60,412 nt of DNA from Bradyrhizobium sp. YR681 (GCF_000282615.1 NZ_AKIY01000227.1:1-60412), one strand, 5' to 3'; positions 40,428-49,717 are shown, counted from the stretch's first letter. The notes: generated by a model from the letters alone, not told the origin. Program-made: numbers and translations.

Positions 40428-41258
40428 CTACTGCTTCTTCTGCGGGGGCTTGCGCGGCGGGCGCGGGGCGGCGGCAGGCGAGGGCGTGCCAGCCATCTTG
40501 TTCGCGGTCTCGCTGACGTCGAGCAGCGAGCGACGGATATCCTCGATATAGCTCGCCGATTTCTTCTTCATGGCATCGGTGAGCTCGTGCAATCCCCTGA
40601 TCTTCTCGAACAGCTCGTCGGCCTTGCCGTCGACGAAGCCTGGCACCACGCTCTCGATCTTGGTGACCGCCTTGTCGAAGCCCGCGAAGGCGCTGTCGAC
40701 CTTGGCCATGACGGCATCGATCTCGCCACCCTTGCTCCTGAGATCGGCGGTGTGGGTCTCGAACGTGCGCAGGCCCTCCTTGATCGCAGGGGCGTTGCTG
40801 ACGATGGTGCGGTCGACGCTGTGCAGGGTGTCGACGATCGTTTCGACGTCGCTGAGATCGGCGGTCAGCACGGGAATGCCGTCCGAATCCAGCGGCACAG
40901 GCGGTGCGGAGGGCGCGCCGCCGATCAAGGAAACCGCGGCGATGCCGGTGAGACCCTGGAACTCGATTCCGGCCACGGTGTCCTTGCGGATCGGCGCGGA
41001 ATTGTCGAGCATCACCAGCGCCACGACCTTGCGCGGATTGTCCAGCTTGATCGACAGGATCTGGCCCGCGAGCACGCCGTCGAAATTGACCGGGCCGCCG
41101 CGGCGCAAGCCGCTGGCGGAACCGCCCTCGAACACCACGCGCAACTGGCTGCGGCTCTGGGCGGTGCGCCATTTCTGCACGCCGAGCAGGCCGCCGAACG
41201 CCACGGCAATCACCGCCAGCGTCGCCGTTCCGATCACAAGATTGCTCGCGCGTGCCAT
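40428..41258 (-). CDS. MlaD/MCE-domain lipid-transfer protein (orphan)
   Basis: A 276-residue protein anchored by one N-terminal transmembrane helix (LVIGTATLAVIAVAFGGLLG). A single MCE domain follows (about 39-115: LRVVFEGGSASGLRRGGPVNFDG, then QGLTGIAAVSLIGG), then a long helical stretch (about 130-255) and a Pro/Lys-rich tail. MCE proteins form hexameric rings or tubes moving phospholipids between membranes. Usually the gene sits with a permease and an ATPase (mlaE, mlaF); neither is adjacent, so it either uses partners encoded elsewhere or is a remnant. The helical region may form the tube needle. Monocistronic. Confidence 0.9.
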   Translation of the reverse strand: MARASNLVIGTATLAVIAVAFGGLLGVQKWRTAQSRSQLRVVFEGGSASGLRRGGPVNFDGVLAGQILSIKLDNPRKVVALVMLDNSAPIRKDTVAGIEFQGLTGIAAVSLIGGAPSAPPVPLDSDGIPVLTADLSDVETIVDTLHSVDRTIVSNAPAIKEGLRTFETHTADLRSKGGEIDAVMAKVDSAFAGFDKAVTKIESVVPGFVDGKADELFEKIRGLHELTDAMKKKSASYIEDIRRSLLDVSETANKMAGTPSPAAAPRPPRKPPQKKQ

Positions 41259-41309
41259 CGGGCGATTCTACGGCCAAAACGGGAGGGTTGGAAGGAGTCC
41301 CAATGGTAA

Positions 41310-41399
41310 GTAGGGCGGGTTAGCGAAACGTAACCCGCCACTATCTATCGCCGACGTGGGGATGAATTGGCGGATTACGCTTCGCTAATCCGCCCTACG
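41310..41399. repeat. Palindromic intergenic repeat (GTAGGGCGGGTTAGCG family)
   Basis: The GTAGGGCGGGTTAGCGAAACG arm pairs with CGCTTCGCTAATCCGCCCTAC. Internal arms TAACCCGCCA and TTGGCGGATTA also pair. It is a diverged member of the CGTAGGGTGGG family and most like the copy at 59.3 kb (GGTTAGCG variant). It lies upstream of the MCE gene and downstream of the acyl-CoA synthetase gene. Confidence 0.87.
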
Positions 41400-41412
41400 G
41401 ACTCACGCGACA

Positions 41413-43632
41413 TCAATGTCCGGCGGCGCGTTTTGCCGCGGCATTGTTCAGAACGATCAGCGCATCGACGGCCACGCCCGTCCTGGTATTGATCAGGAAC
41501 GGGTTGATGTCGATCGAGGCGATTCGATCGCCGGCATCCGCGATCAGATTGGACAGGCCGACCAGCGCCTTCACCGCGGAGGCCTCGTGCAGGGGCGGCT
41601 TGCCGCGATAGCCGCGCATCTTGATGCCGGCCTTGGTGCGGCCGATCAGGAGCCGTGCTTCGGCCTCGTCCAGCGGCGCGCCGGCGAGCGCGACGTCCTT
41701 CATCAGCTCGATGTCGATGCCGCCGGTGCCGAACAGCACCAGCGGCCCCATCTCGGCGTCGAGCGAGGCGCCGACGACGAGCTCCAGGTCAGCCTTGACC
41801 TGCTGCGCGATCAGGATGCCGTCGAGCTTCGGCTTGCCCTTCAGCTTCGCCACCCGTGCGGTGATGTCTAGAAATGCCTTCTTCACCTCGGCGGCGCTGT
41901 TGAGATTCAGCACCACGCCGCCGATGTCGGATTTGTGCAGGATCTCGGCGCTGACGACCTTCGCCACGACCGGAAAGCCGATCTGCTTGGCGATCTTCAC
42001 GGCCTCCGCCGCGGTCCGTGCGATCGCTTCCTTCGAGATCGGGATGCCATAGGCTTTGAGAAGCTTTTTGGAGGCGACCTCGTCGAGTGCGGCGCCGGTT
42101 GCCGATTTCAGCGCCTTCTCGAGCACGGCACGCGCGGCCGGCTTCGAGCTCGCGACGATGTCGGGCACTTCCTTGCGCAGCTTCGCATAGTCGAGCAGCG
42201 ATCTGATCGCGGTCACCGCACGGTCCATGCCCTGCATGACCGCGAGATGCGGCAGCGATTTGCGCAAGCCCTTCGTGAACTCGGTGAATCCGATCGACAT
42301 CGCGCTGATGTAGATCACGGGCTTTGAGGCCTGGCTGGCCATCTCGTCGACGATGCGCAGGTTTCGCTCGCGCAGCTCGTGCGGCGTCTTCGGCAGCTCG
42401 GCATCGACGATGACGATGTCGATGTCAGGGTCGTCGATCATCAGCTTGATCGACTTCATGTAGACCGACGGGTCGACCACCGCGGCAAAGCCGGCGTCGA
42501 GCGGATTGCCGACGATCGAGCCCGGCCCGAGCATCTTGGCGAGCTCCGAGCCGACGTGCGGGCTCAGCGGCGCAAAGTTCAGGCCTTCCGCATAGAAGGC
42601 GTCGAGCAGCATGCCGCGCTTGCCGCCTGACAGCGTGACCGCGGCGAGCCGGTCGCCCTTGGGCATGGCCGCGTGAACGAAGCACTCGGTGGTCTCGATC
42701 AGCTCGTCGAGCCCGCCGACCCGGATGACGCCTTCGCGCGTTGCAATGGCATCGAACGTCTCGATCGAGCCGGCGAGCGCGCCGGTATGGGCCATCGCCG
42801 CCGCGCGGCCGCCCTCGGATGAACCGAGCTTGAGCGCGATCACCGGCTTGCTCGCGGCGCGCGCGGCCTTGCAGGCGTCGCGAAACGCCTTGGTGTTGCG
42901 CACGCCCTCGAGATAGACGACGATCACCTTGATGCTCGGGTCCTCGGCGAAATAGCGCATCAGGTCGGGCGTCTCGAGCCCGGTCTCGTTGCCGGTCGTC
43001 ACCATGTAGCCGACCCCGACGCCGCGGTCCTCCAGCGCCTGGCGGATCGCCATGACGATGGCGCCGGACTGTCCGGCGATCGCCACCGCGCCCTGTTCCA
43101 TGGTGACGATGCGGTCGTCGATATTGGTGAAGAGCTTTTCGCCGGCGCTCAAATTGCCGAGACAGTTCGGGCCGGTGACGGCGAGTCCCGTCTCGCGCAC
43201 GGCTTGCTGCAGTTCGGCGGCGAGCTTCTGGCTCTCCTCATCCTGCAACTCGCTGAAGCCCGAGGTGACGATGGTGGCCGAACGCGCGCCGGCCGCGGCG
43301 GCGTCGCGGATCACCTGCACGGCAAAGCGCGCCGGCACCAGCACCAGCACGTGATCGGGCTTTTCCGGCAGGCTCGCAAAATCCTTGTAGCAGGGCACGC
43401 CCCAGATCGTCTCGCGCCTGGCGTTGAGCGGATAGAGCCCGCCCTCGTAGCCGTATTTGACCAGATTATTCCAGATGCGCTCGGCATAGTTGCCGGGCTT
43501 GTCGGTCGCGCCCACCAGCACGATGTTGTGCGGGTGCAGCATGGCGTGGATGCCTTTGACGACGTCGCTGGCATCGGGTGATGGAGACCATGGGCGCTGA
43601 GAAACGGACGCTGCAGGCACTCGGGCTTCCAT
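41413..43632 (-). CDS. Acetate--CoA ligase (ADP-forming)-like protein
   Basis: A 739-residue fused NDP-forming acyl-CoA synthetase. The CoA-binding domain (about 25-130) has NIVLVGATDKPGNYAERIWNNL. The succinyl-CoA ligase-like domains follow, with VTGPNCLGNLS, VAIAGQSGAIVMAI, GVGVGYMVTTGNETGLE, and AAAMAHTGALAGS carrying the likely phospho-His. The ATP-grasp domain (about 510-739) starts SKKLLKAYGIPISKE and ends SIDINPFLI. It makes acyl-CoA from acid, CoA and ATP, or the reverse for ATP formation; the acid is unknown. GGTGAGGA precedes the ATG. It is divergent from a glycosyltransferase, with no pathway neighbour. Confidence 0.92.
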   Translation of the reverse strand: MEARVPAASVSQRPWSPSPDASDVVKGIHAMLHPHNIVLVGATDKPGNYAERIWNNLVKYGYEGGLYPLNARRETIWGVPCYKDFASLPEKPDHVLVLVPARFAVQVIRDAAAAGARSATIVTSGFSELQDEESQKLAAELQQAVRETGLAVTGPNCLGNLSAGEKLFTNIDDRIVTMEQGAVAIAGQSGAIVMAIRQALEDRGVGVGYMVTTGNETGLETPDLMRYFAEDPSIKVIVVYLEGVRNTKAFRDACKAARAASKPVIALKLGSSEGGRAAAMAHTGALAGSIETFDAIATREGVIRVGGLDELIETTECFVHAAMPKGDRLAAVTLSGGKRGMLLDAFYAEGLNFAPLSPHVGSELAKMLGPGSIVGNPLDAGFAAVVDPSVYMKSIKLMIDDPDIDIVIVDAELPKTPHELRERNLRIVDEMASQASKPVIYISAMSIGFTEFTKGLRKSLPHLAVMQGMDRAVTAIRSLLDYAKLRKEVPDIVASSKPAARAVLEKALKSATGAALDEVASKKLLKAYGIPISKEAIARTAAEAVKIAKQIGFPVVAKVVSAEILHKSDIGGVVLNLNSAAEVKKAFLDITARVAKLKGKPKLDGILIAQQVKADLELVVGASLDAEMGPLVLFGTGGIDIELMKDVALAGAPLDEAEARLLIGRTKAGIKMRGYRGKPPLHEASAVKALVGLSNLIADAGDRIASIDINPFLINTRTGVAVDALIVLNNAAAKRAAGH

Positions 43633-43832
43633 GGCGTTTCCTCACCTTTTGTTTTTGTTGCAGCGCGCTGCCATGCGCCGGTATCCCGGGGTCGATCGTG
43701 ACGGGCTCCATGCCGCGTGGCGGAATGGTGGAGCTTCGCAACAAAGGCTAGCATCACCAGAGTTTTGGCGAAAGTGCGAACGGCGGGGCGAGGTGCTAGG
43801 ACTCCGCGACATTCAACGTCTCAAAGGTGATC

Positions 43833-45470
43833 ATGCCGCTGCTGTCCGTCGTGGTGCCCACGCTCGATCGTCCCGACACGCTTCGTCACGCACTCGCGAC
43901 CATGGCGTGCCAGCCCGCTGCTGCCGATTGCGAGTTCATCGTCCAGAACAACGGCGGCAATCCCGAGATTGCGGACATGGTCGCGGGTCTGAACGACGCG
44001 CGCTTCAGGCACTTCGCCAGCGATACCGTTCTGACCATGACCGATAATTGGGAGGCCGCGCTCGGCCATGCCGCGGGCGAGTACGTCACCTTCATCGGCG
44101 ACGACGACGGGCTGATGCCCTACGCCTGCGCCACGGCAACGGACATTCTGGCGGATCGCAAGATCGATCTTCTGAGCTGGCGTGCGTACAGCTATTATTG
44201 GCCGAATTACTACCATCCGGCCTTTCGCAACAGGCTGGTTGCGGAGATCGACCTCGTCTCGTCCGCACGGCGCGTCTCGTCGCGGAACGAGCTGGCGCGC
44301 ATCTTCGGCTTTCAGGCCCACTATTCATACCTGCCGATGATCTACAATTCATTCGTCCGCCGCAGCGTCATCGACCGGATGCGCGCGGCCGGCGGCCGCT
44401 ATTTCATCGGTCTCTCTCCCGATGTGGCCTCCGGCATCGCCAATGCCGCGCTGACCGACAGCTTCGTCCGCCTGTCGCGGCCCCTGAGCATGTCCGGCAT
44501 TTCGCGGCACAGCACCGGCCACGCGCTGTTCTTCGAGACGACGGACCTGCTCGAGACATCGCGTGGCGCCCGCGATTTCGGCGCCGTTGACGGCGATCCG
44601 AAACTTCCCGACCTCAATGCACTCCAGCTCTTCATCGCCAAGGACATGCTCGTCCTCAAGGACCTGCTGCTGGCCGATGACGATCATGTCCGGCTCGACT
44701 ACATGACGCTGGCGCAGGCGCTTGCAACCGACATCAACAATCGGCCGTCCCTGTATGATCGGACCGTGCAGACCATCGGCGAACTCGCCGGCATGCATGG
44801 TTTCGATGTCGCCGACATCGTCATTCCCGCACGCCGCACGCATCGCCCGCTTCCCGGCCGGGGCGTCCGCGCAACCGGATTGAACCGTGTGCTTTACGAG
44901 CTGGACGGCTCCGCGCTTGGACTTAATTCGATCGCGGATGCGGTGCGCGTGATTGCGCAGTTCGTTCCGGATCAGGCTCCGTTCGACCCGGCCGCCCTGG
45001 AAACGTCCGTGTCCGCGCCTGTCCTGGGCGGGGAGGAGCTTGCATTCGCGCGTGACGGGACCGGCATCGCCGCGCTGGCCGAGGGATGGAGCGAGCCGGA
45101 GCAATGGGGCACCTGGTCCATCGCCAGGAACTGTGTGCTCCGCTTCGAGGTCCGTCCCGTTCCGCCACAACCGGCCGAGATCGTGCTGGCGTGCCGGGCT
45201 TTCGTCTCCGACAGGAATCCGCAACTGCGGGTCGTCTGCCGCGTCGGCAACGGAGCGCCACAGGAGCTGACATTCTCGACCGATGGGTTCGCCGGCCTGC
45301 GCCGATTGACGCTCGATCCGGCCGCGATCGCCGCCGATGGGATGGTCACCATCAGCCTCGCATTATCCGATCCGCTCTCACCTGCGGATCTGGCATTGGG
45401 CTCCGATGTCCGTCCGCTCGGCATCGGGCTCGAACGGATCTGGCTCGATCGCGGTGCCCGAGGCCGCTGA
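43833..45470 (+). CDS. Family 2 glycosyltransferase with C-terminal beta-sandwich-like module
   Basis: A 545-residue protein. The GT2 GT-A domain (about 1-230) has LLSVVVPTLDRPDTL, ADCEFIVQNNGGNPE and the metal-binding FIGDDDG. A helical linker follows. The last ~128 residues (from 418) form a separate module with GWSEPEQWGTWS near the start and SDVRPLGIGLERIWL at the end, alternating hydrophobic strands between, which looks like a carbohydrate-binding beta-sandwich attached to many sugar-related proteins. No transmembrane segment. The start is ATG (MPLLSVV) with AAAGGTG 5 bases upstream rather than the GTG two codons before. The acceptor is unknown; surface polysaccharide is likely. Confidence 0.9.
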   Translation: MPLLSVVVPTLDRPDTLRHALATMACQPAAADCEFIVQNNGGNPEIADMVAGLNDARFRHFASDTVLTMTDNWEAALGHAAGEYVTFIGDDDGLMPYACATATDILADRKIDLLSWRAYSYYWPNYYHPAFRNRLVAEIDLVSSARRVSSRNELARIFGFQAHYSYLPMIYNSFVRRSVIDRMRAAGGRYFIGLSPDVASGIANAALTDSFVRLSRPLSMSGISRHSTGHALFFETTDLLETSRGARDFGAVDGDPKLPDLNALQLFIAKDMLVLKDLLLADDDHVRLDYMTLAQALATDINNRPSLYDRTVQTIGELAGMHGFDVADIVIPARRTHRPLPGRGVRATGLNRVLYELDGSALGLNSIADAVRVIAQFVPDQAPFDPAALETSVSAPVLGGEELAFARDGTGIAALAEGWSEPEQWGTWSIARNCVLRFEVRPVPPQPAEIVLACRAFVSDRNPQLRVVCRVGNGAPQELTFSTDGFAGLRRLTLDPAAIAADGMVTISLALSDPLSPADLALGSDVRPLGIGLERIWLDRGARGR

Positions 45471-45481
45471 CAACAGCCTGC

Positions 45482-46474
45482 TCAGTGCCGCAGCAGGCTC
45501 AGCTTGTAGGCGTAATGATAGGCCAATTGCTTGGCGAGATAGGGGGCGATGGCGCGGCGGATTTGCAGCTGCGTCGGGTCGAAGCCGAGAACGCGGCGCC
45601 GCAGGATACCCATCTCCTTGACGCCGACTGCATAGGTCGCGGCCGTCTTCTGGGCATCGTGGATCCGGAAGCAGGCGAGAAACCGCGGCAGCCGTACGAA
45701 CTTGAATCCTGCGGCCTGTGCCCGAAGGATGAAGTCCCAGTCCATCGCATAGTGAAAGCTCTCGTCGATCGGACCGATCCTGTCCCACACGCGCCTGCGC
45801 CAGAACATTGTCTCCTGCGGAATATAATCGGCGTATTGCAGCGTCTTGTCGTCATGGGGCGGCAGCACGGCACGCCCGACCTCGAGGCCCTCGCGATCGA
45901 CGAAGACGCGATGGCCGTACACGACGTCGACATCGGGATGGGACATGAAGTAGTTGGCGACATAGGCCAACGTCCCCGGCAGCAGGATGTCGTCGCTGTT
46001 CAGGTACGCCATGATCTCGCTGTCGACGCCGGCAAAGCCGAGATTGATGGCATTGGACTGCCCGTTGTCCGGCGCGCTCTTCCAGCTGATGCCGTCGCCA
46101 CGGCTCTTCAGCAGATCGATCGTGCCGTCGATCGAGGCGCCGTCCTGCACGTGGTAATACAGGTTCGGATAGTTCTGGCTGACGATGCTCTCGATCGTGG
46201 CGCCGAGATATTGCGCATGGTTGTAACTGGGCGTGACCATGGCGATCCGCGGCGCACCTGCGGGGATCGCCGGTGCGGAGGGGAAAGCGGTCAGGTTGAG
46301 CAGGCGCGGCGGATATTGCTCGAAGGTCCAGATCGGCGGCCGGCGCCAGAGGCTCCTCAACGAGGTTCGTCTTTGTCCGGCGGCAATGAGGTCCTGATTC
46401 CTTTCCAGGAGCGCGACGCGATTTTCGAGCTGCTCCAACCGCTGCTCGAGACGCTGCCTGTACTCGTCGTCCAT
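45482..46474 (-). CDS. Family 2 glycosyltransferase with N-terminal coiled coil
   Basis: A 330-residue protein. It begins with a short coiled coil (RQRLEQRLEQLENRVALLERN). The GT2 catalytic domain follows from about residue 75: IAMVTPSYNHAQYLGATIESIVSQNYPNL, VQDGASIDGT, the metal-binding YLNSDDILLPGTL, QETMFWRRRVWDRIG, and MDWDFILRAQAAG, giving the base-like MDWD. Its layout is that of rhizobial exopolysaccharide or O-antigen transferases. The ATG at MDDEYRQR is taken as start; a TTG 30 codons upstream is possible but lacks a ribosome-binding site. Convergent with the preceding glycosyltransferase (11-base gap) and downstream of the sortase gene. Confidence 0.9.
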   Translation of the reverse strand: MDDEYRQRLEQRLEQLENRVALLERNQDLIAAGQRRTSLRSLWRRPPIWTFEQYPPRLLNLTAFPSAPAIPAGAPRIAMVTPSYNHAQYLGATIESIVSQNYPNLYYHVQDGASIDGTIDLLKSRGDGISWKSAPDNGQSNAINLGFAGVDSEIMAYLNSDDILLPGTLAYVANYFMSHPDVDVVYGHRVFVDREGLEVGRAVLPPHDDKTLQYADYIPQETMFWRRRVWDRIGPIDESFHYAMDWDFILRAQAAGFKFVRLPRFLACFRIHDAQKTAATYAVGVKEMGILRRRVLGFDPTQLQIRRAIAPYLAKQLAYHYAYKLSLLRH

Positions 46475-46593
46475 GACGGTCGGTCCCGGAAAGCGCAATG
46501 TCAAAATCAATCGTCCATTCTTATAGGTCAATCGGCAGTCCCGCCAGTTCACCGGTTCCAGCAAACGATACCGGACCGGCCGGTCGCGAACGG

Positions 46594-47163
46594 CTATTCA
46601 CCTGTCCCCATCAAGGTTGCATGCAGGATGTAGCGCTCGGGGCCGGACGTGATGGCGTCGAACGGCCAGCAGGTCGTGAGCACAAGCTCGGCATCCTGCG
46701 CCGCGGGATCGATGCCGGACTCATCGAAGCGGACCACGGCGGAGAAATCCGCCCGGTAGCGAAAGCGTCTGCCGTCACTGCGCGTGACATCGATTACGTC
46801 GCCAATGGTAACATTCCGCAAGAAACGGAAATGTGTGTCGCGATGCGCTGCATATACGGCAACACCGCGCTCGCCGGCATCAACCGTTTGGTGGATATGG
46901 CCGGGTCCGAAGGCAAGCGCCTGGCCGCTCGTGCCTTCCAGCACGATGGCGCTGGCCCCGATCCGCTTCACCTCGATCCGTGCGACCGGCCAGGTGTCTG
47001 CCCATGACCATGGCCTGACAGCCTGGCCGGTCGCCACGCTCCTGTCGAAGGCGCGCTCCAGCAGCACCTGCGCCAGCCAGGCCTTGGCATGGATGTAGGC
47101 GCCGTCGCCGAACAGGAGCAGGCCGACGAGTGCCAGAACGAGGGGAGAGATGAGGCGGGGCAT
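46594..47163 (-). CDS. Class GN sortase
   Basis: A 189-residue Gram-negative sortase. One N-terminal membrane anchor (ISPLVLALVGLLLFGDGAY) is followed by the sortase barrel. The catalytic triad is H107 (YAAHRDTHF), C165 (LTTCWPFD) and R177 (GPERYILHA). It recognises an LPxT-like C-terminal signal, cleaves after Thr and transfers the protein to an amine. Class GN enzymes are nearly always paired with one substrate, here the adjacent VIT/vWA protein upstream on the same strand. The start at MPRLISPLV is preferred; an ATG 9 codons earlier is possible. The transfer acceptor in Gram-negative cells is unknown. Confidence 0.92.
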   Translation of the reverse strand: MPRLISPLVLALVGLLLFGDGAYIHAKAWLAQVLLERAFDRSVATGQAVRPWSWADTWPVARIEVKRIGASAIVLEGTSGQALAFGPGHIHQTVDAGERGVAVYAAHRDTHFRFLRNVTIGDVIDVTRSDGRRFRYRADFSAVVRFDESGIDPAAQDAELVLTTCWPFDAITSGPERYILHATLMGTGE

Positions 47164-47200
47164 TTGTCTCCACACCCGCAATGACGGCAAGAAGAAAAAG

Positions 47201-47241
47201 GCGCGCGCGGCCGTTGGTGTGGGACGGGCAGCCGCGCGCGC
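47201..47241 (-). other. Strong hairpin in the gap between sortase substrate and sortase genes
   Basis: GCGCGCGCGGC and GCCGCGCGCGC are perfect 11-base reverse complements around a 19-base loop. A second small stem (GAGGAG...CTCCTC, 47249-47267) adjoins it. They lie between the stop of the substrate gene and the sortase start. Not followed by a T-run on the coding strand, but AAGAAGAAAAAGG on the plus strand (TTTTTCTTC on the coding strand) starts directly after the stem, so partial termination of the substrate transcript is possible. Confidence 0.6.
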
Positions 47242-47269
47242 TAACAGAGGAGTTCGGGGGGCTCCTCTC

Positions 47270-49531
47270 TCAAGCGGCGTCAGTGAGCAAGGTCTGACGC
47301 CGGTTGAACACGAACAGGATCAGGGCGAGCACGATCAGAATCAAACCTCCGATCATCTTCAGCTCGGCCGAAGTGGCAGTCTTGGGCAGGCGGATCGCAT
47401 CGGGGGCGGCGGGTGTCGGCCGCCTCGTCGCTGGCTGGTTGCGGGCATCGGCATGGCGTTCGCGCAAGTGCGTCGGTGCCTGCTGCGGCCGCTCGCCAAA
47501 GACCTTCGCGAAATCCCAGCCGGCCGGCAGGTTGATCGGCAATTCGCTCAGCCTGAGCGGCGCGCCTTCGGGGCGGCTCGGCGTCTTGTCGACCGCGACA
47601 AGGCTGGTGAGGCGCGTGACGATCTGGTGGTCGAGCGCCAGCGCCAGGATCGCTCTGTCGGAATCCTCGGGCGTCATCTCGCGGAGGGTGCGCGCCACCT
47701 CGGCATCGCCGATCTTGCGCCTGGCCCAGAGTTTTGACAGGCCCTTGCCTTCGGCGGCGTTTTGCAGCGGCAGCGTCACCGACCACGGGCGATCGCCGAT
47801 GCGTCCCTTGATCTCGAGCGAGCCCGCGAGCTTGTCGAGCTTCGCGGCCAGCACCAGCGGTTCGTCGCGATAGACGTCGGGAATGATCGCCGGCGTCACG
47901 TCCGCCTTGGCGTCGGAGAACTTTGCGCTGAGGCCGGTCACGGCCGGGTTTTCCAGCTTTGCGAACAGGCCGCGCATGCGCTCCTCGACCTGCTCGACCG
48001 AACCGATATGGGTGAAGGCGCCGCGTCCGAGTTCGGCGGCACGCGTCATCAGATAGGTGTTGGGTGCGGAGCCGATGCCGACCATGAACACGCGGGAGCG
48101 GCCGCGCATGGCCGTGATCGTCTCGAACAATTGCTGCTCATTGCCGATCGCGCCGTCGGTGAGGAAGACAACCTGGCGAACCATGTTGGTGTCACCGATC
48201 CTGTCGGTCAGCGCGGCGCGCATCGCCGGCACCATCTCGGTGCCGCCGCGGGCCTGCAGTGCGCTGACGAACGAGGTGGCCTCGCCGACATGCGCGGCGT
48301 CGGCCGGCACCGAGGCTGGGAACAGCACGTCCATGGTGTCGTCGAAGCGGATCACGTTAAAGCGGTCATTGGGCTGGAGGCGGCCGAGTGCGTAGGTCAG
48401 GCTGGCCTTGGCCTGAACGATCGACGTGCCGCCCATCGAGCCGGAATTGTCGATCACGAACACGACCTCGCGCGGCAGCGGCTTTTGTGTTGCCTGCTCG
48501 GCGCTGGGCGGGGTGACGAAGGCGAGCAAATAGTCGGCATCGCCGACGCGCTCGCGGAACAGGCCGACTGACGGCGCTTTCTCCGCGGCCGGCTTCCAGG
48601 TCAGCTCGAAATCGCGGTCGGCGGGCACCGCGCCAGCGGCGAGCGTGATGACACGCGTCGTGTTATCAGGGCTGTCCGTCTTGACGTTATGATGGTGGCT
48701 CTTGACCTCGCCGAGCGCAAAGCCGGCCTTCAGGCGCACCGTGATGCTGGTCGGATTGACCGGCGCGCTCTTCGCGGGATCCAGCACCTGTGGCGCGATG
48801 CGGTCACGATCCGGCACAGGGTTCGAATTCGTCGCGCCCCAGCCCGAACCATCCTGGCGGAAGTCGACGCTCTGCACGATCGGCGCCGGATTGTAGCGCG
48901 GCGCAACCGCCAGCGGCACGCGGAGCGAATATTCATTGCCGGATTGCACCGGCTCCTGATATTCGATCTGCACCAGCACGGTTTCGCCAGGACCGATATT
49001 GGCGACCGAGTTGGTGAAGATGTTGGGCCGCTCCTGCTCGGTGAGCGCGGCCTTTCGGCCGGCGCGGCGCGCCTCCTCGTAGATCACGCGCGCCTGCTGC
49101 CGCTCCTTGATGTCGCCGACGATGATGCGGTCGCCGACCACCATCTTGAGCGTATCGACGGCGCCATTGGTCGCGAGCGGATAGACATAGGTGGCCTCGA
49201 CCCAGTCCTTGGTCGGATTGCGGAACACCTGGGTGATGCGTGCGCGCAGCGTCGAGCCCGACACGGTGATGTCGACGTCGGTGCCGAGGCGGATCGCTTC
49301 GGTGGTGGCGCCGTCTTCCTTCAGGAGGAGCGTGCCCGACCTGGCGTCGCCGGGCTGGAGCAGGCTGGCCTGCTCGGTCGTCGCCGACCAGCCCGGCTCA
49401 AAACTCACCAGCAGGGCGACGAAGGCGACCAGCATCACCGCGATGCCCTGCACCAGCAGAAACAAGCCGAGCGTGATCAGCCGCCCCAGCATCGGATGCT
49501 CGTCGCTGTCTGTCGTATCGTAGCTGTCCAT
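47270..49531 (-). CDS. Sortase substrate with VIT and von Willebrand factor A domains (marine proteobacterial sortase target type)
   Basis: A 753-residue envelope protein. An N-terminal membrane segment (residues 18-44) acts as signal anchor. A VIT domain (about 64-195) includes the FRNPTKDWVEATYVYPL segment. A vWA domain (about 355-530) has MIDAS motif DNSGS (361-365), then ARGGTEM and FLTDGAIGNE. The C-terminus carries the sorting signal LPKTA (715-719), a hydrophobic helix and a basic NRR stop. This is the dedicated partner of class GN sortases. The MIDAS implies divalent metal-dependent adhesion or protein binding. AGCAGG precedes the ATG. Forms an operon with the sortase; divergent from the HTH gene. 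Confidence 0.93.
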   Translation of the reverse strand: MDSYDTTDSDEHPMLGRLITLGLFLLVQGIAVMLVAFVALLVSFEPGWSATTEQASLLQPGDARSGTLLLKEDGATTEAIRLGTDVDITVSGSTLRARITQVFRNPTKDWVEATYVYPLATNGAVDTLKMVVGDRIIVGDIKERQQARVIYEEARRAGRKAALTEQERPNIFTNSVANIGPGETVLVQIEYQEPVQSGNEYSLRVPLAVAPRYNPAPIVQSVDFRQDGSGWGATNSNPVPDRDRIAPQVLDPAKSAPVNPTSITVRLKAGFALGEVKSHHHNVKTDSPDNTTRVITLAAGAVPADRDFELTWKPAAEKAPSVGLFRERVGDADYLLAFVTPPSAEQATQKPLPREVVFVIDNSGSMGGTSIVQAKASLTYALGRLQPNDRFNVIRFDDTMDVLFPASVPADAAHVGEATSFVSALQARGGTEMVPAMRAALTDRIGDTNMVRQVVFLTDGAIGNEQQLFETITAMRGRSRVFMVGIGSAPNTYLMTRAAELGRGAFTHIGSVEQVEERMRGLFAKLENPAVTGLSAKFSDAKADVTPAIIPDVYRDEPLVLAAKLDKLAGSLEIKGRIGDRPWSVTLPLQNAAEGKGLSKLWARRKIGDAEVARTLREMTPEDSDRAILALALDHQIVTRLTSLVAVDKTPSRPEGAPLRLSELPINLPAGWDFAKVFGERPQQAPTHLRERHADARNQPATRRPTPAAPDAIRLPKTATSAELKMIGGLILIVLALILFVFNRRQTLLTDAA

Positions 49532-49717
49532 CTGGCCTGCTCCCGAAGGGTGTTCGCTGGTCCAAAGCATCGGCCGGAAGAGCCCGATGTCGCGAGCAGA
49601 ATGATCGGCAATGTTCCGCCGCGGCCGGCCCGGGCGGGCCGCGGCCGGGTGGCCATGTGCGGTTTTGTGCTGGTTTGTCCGCCCTGCTAGAATGCTGCTC
49701 CCAAGGCAGGGTTGACG

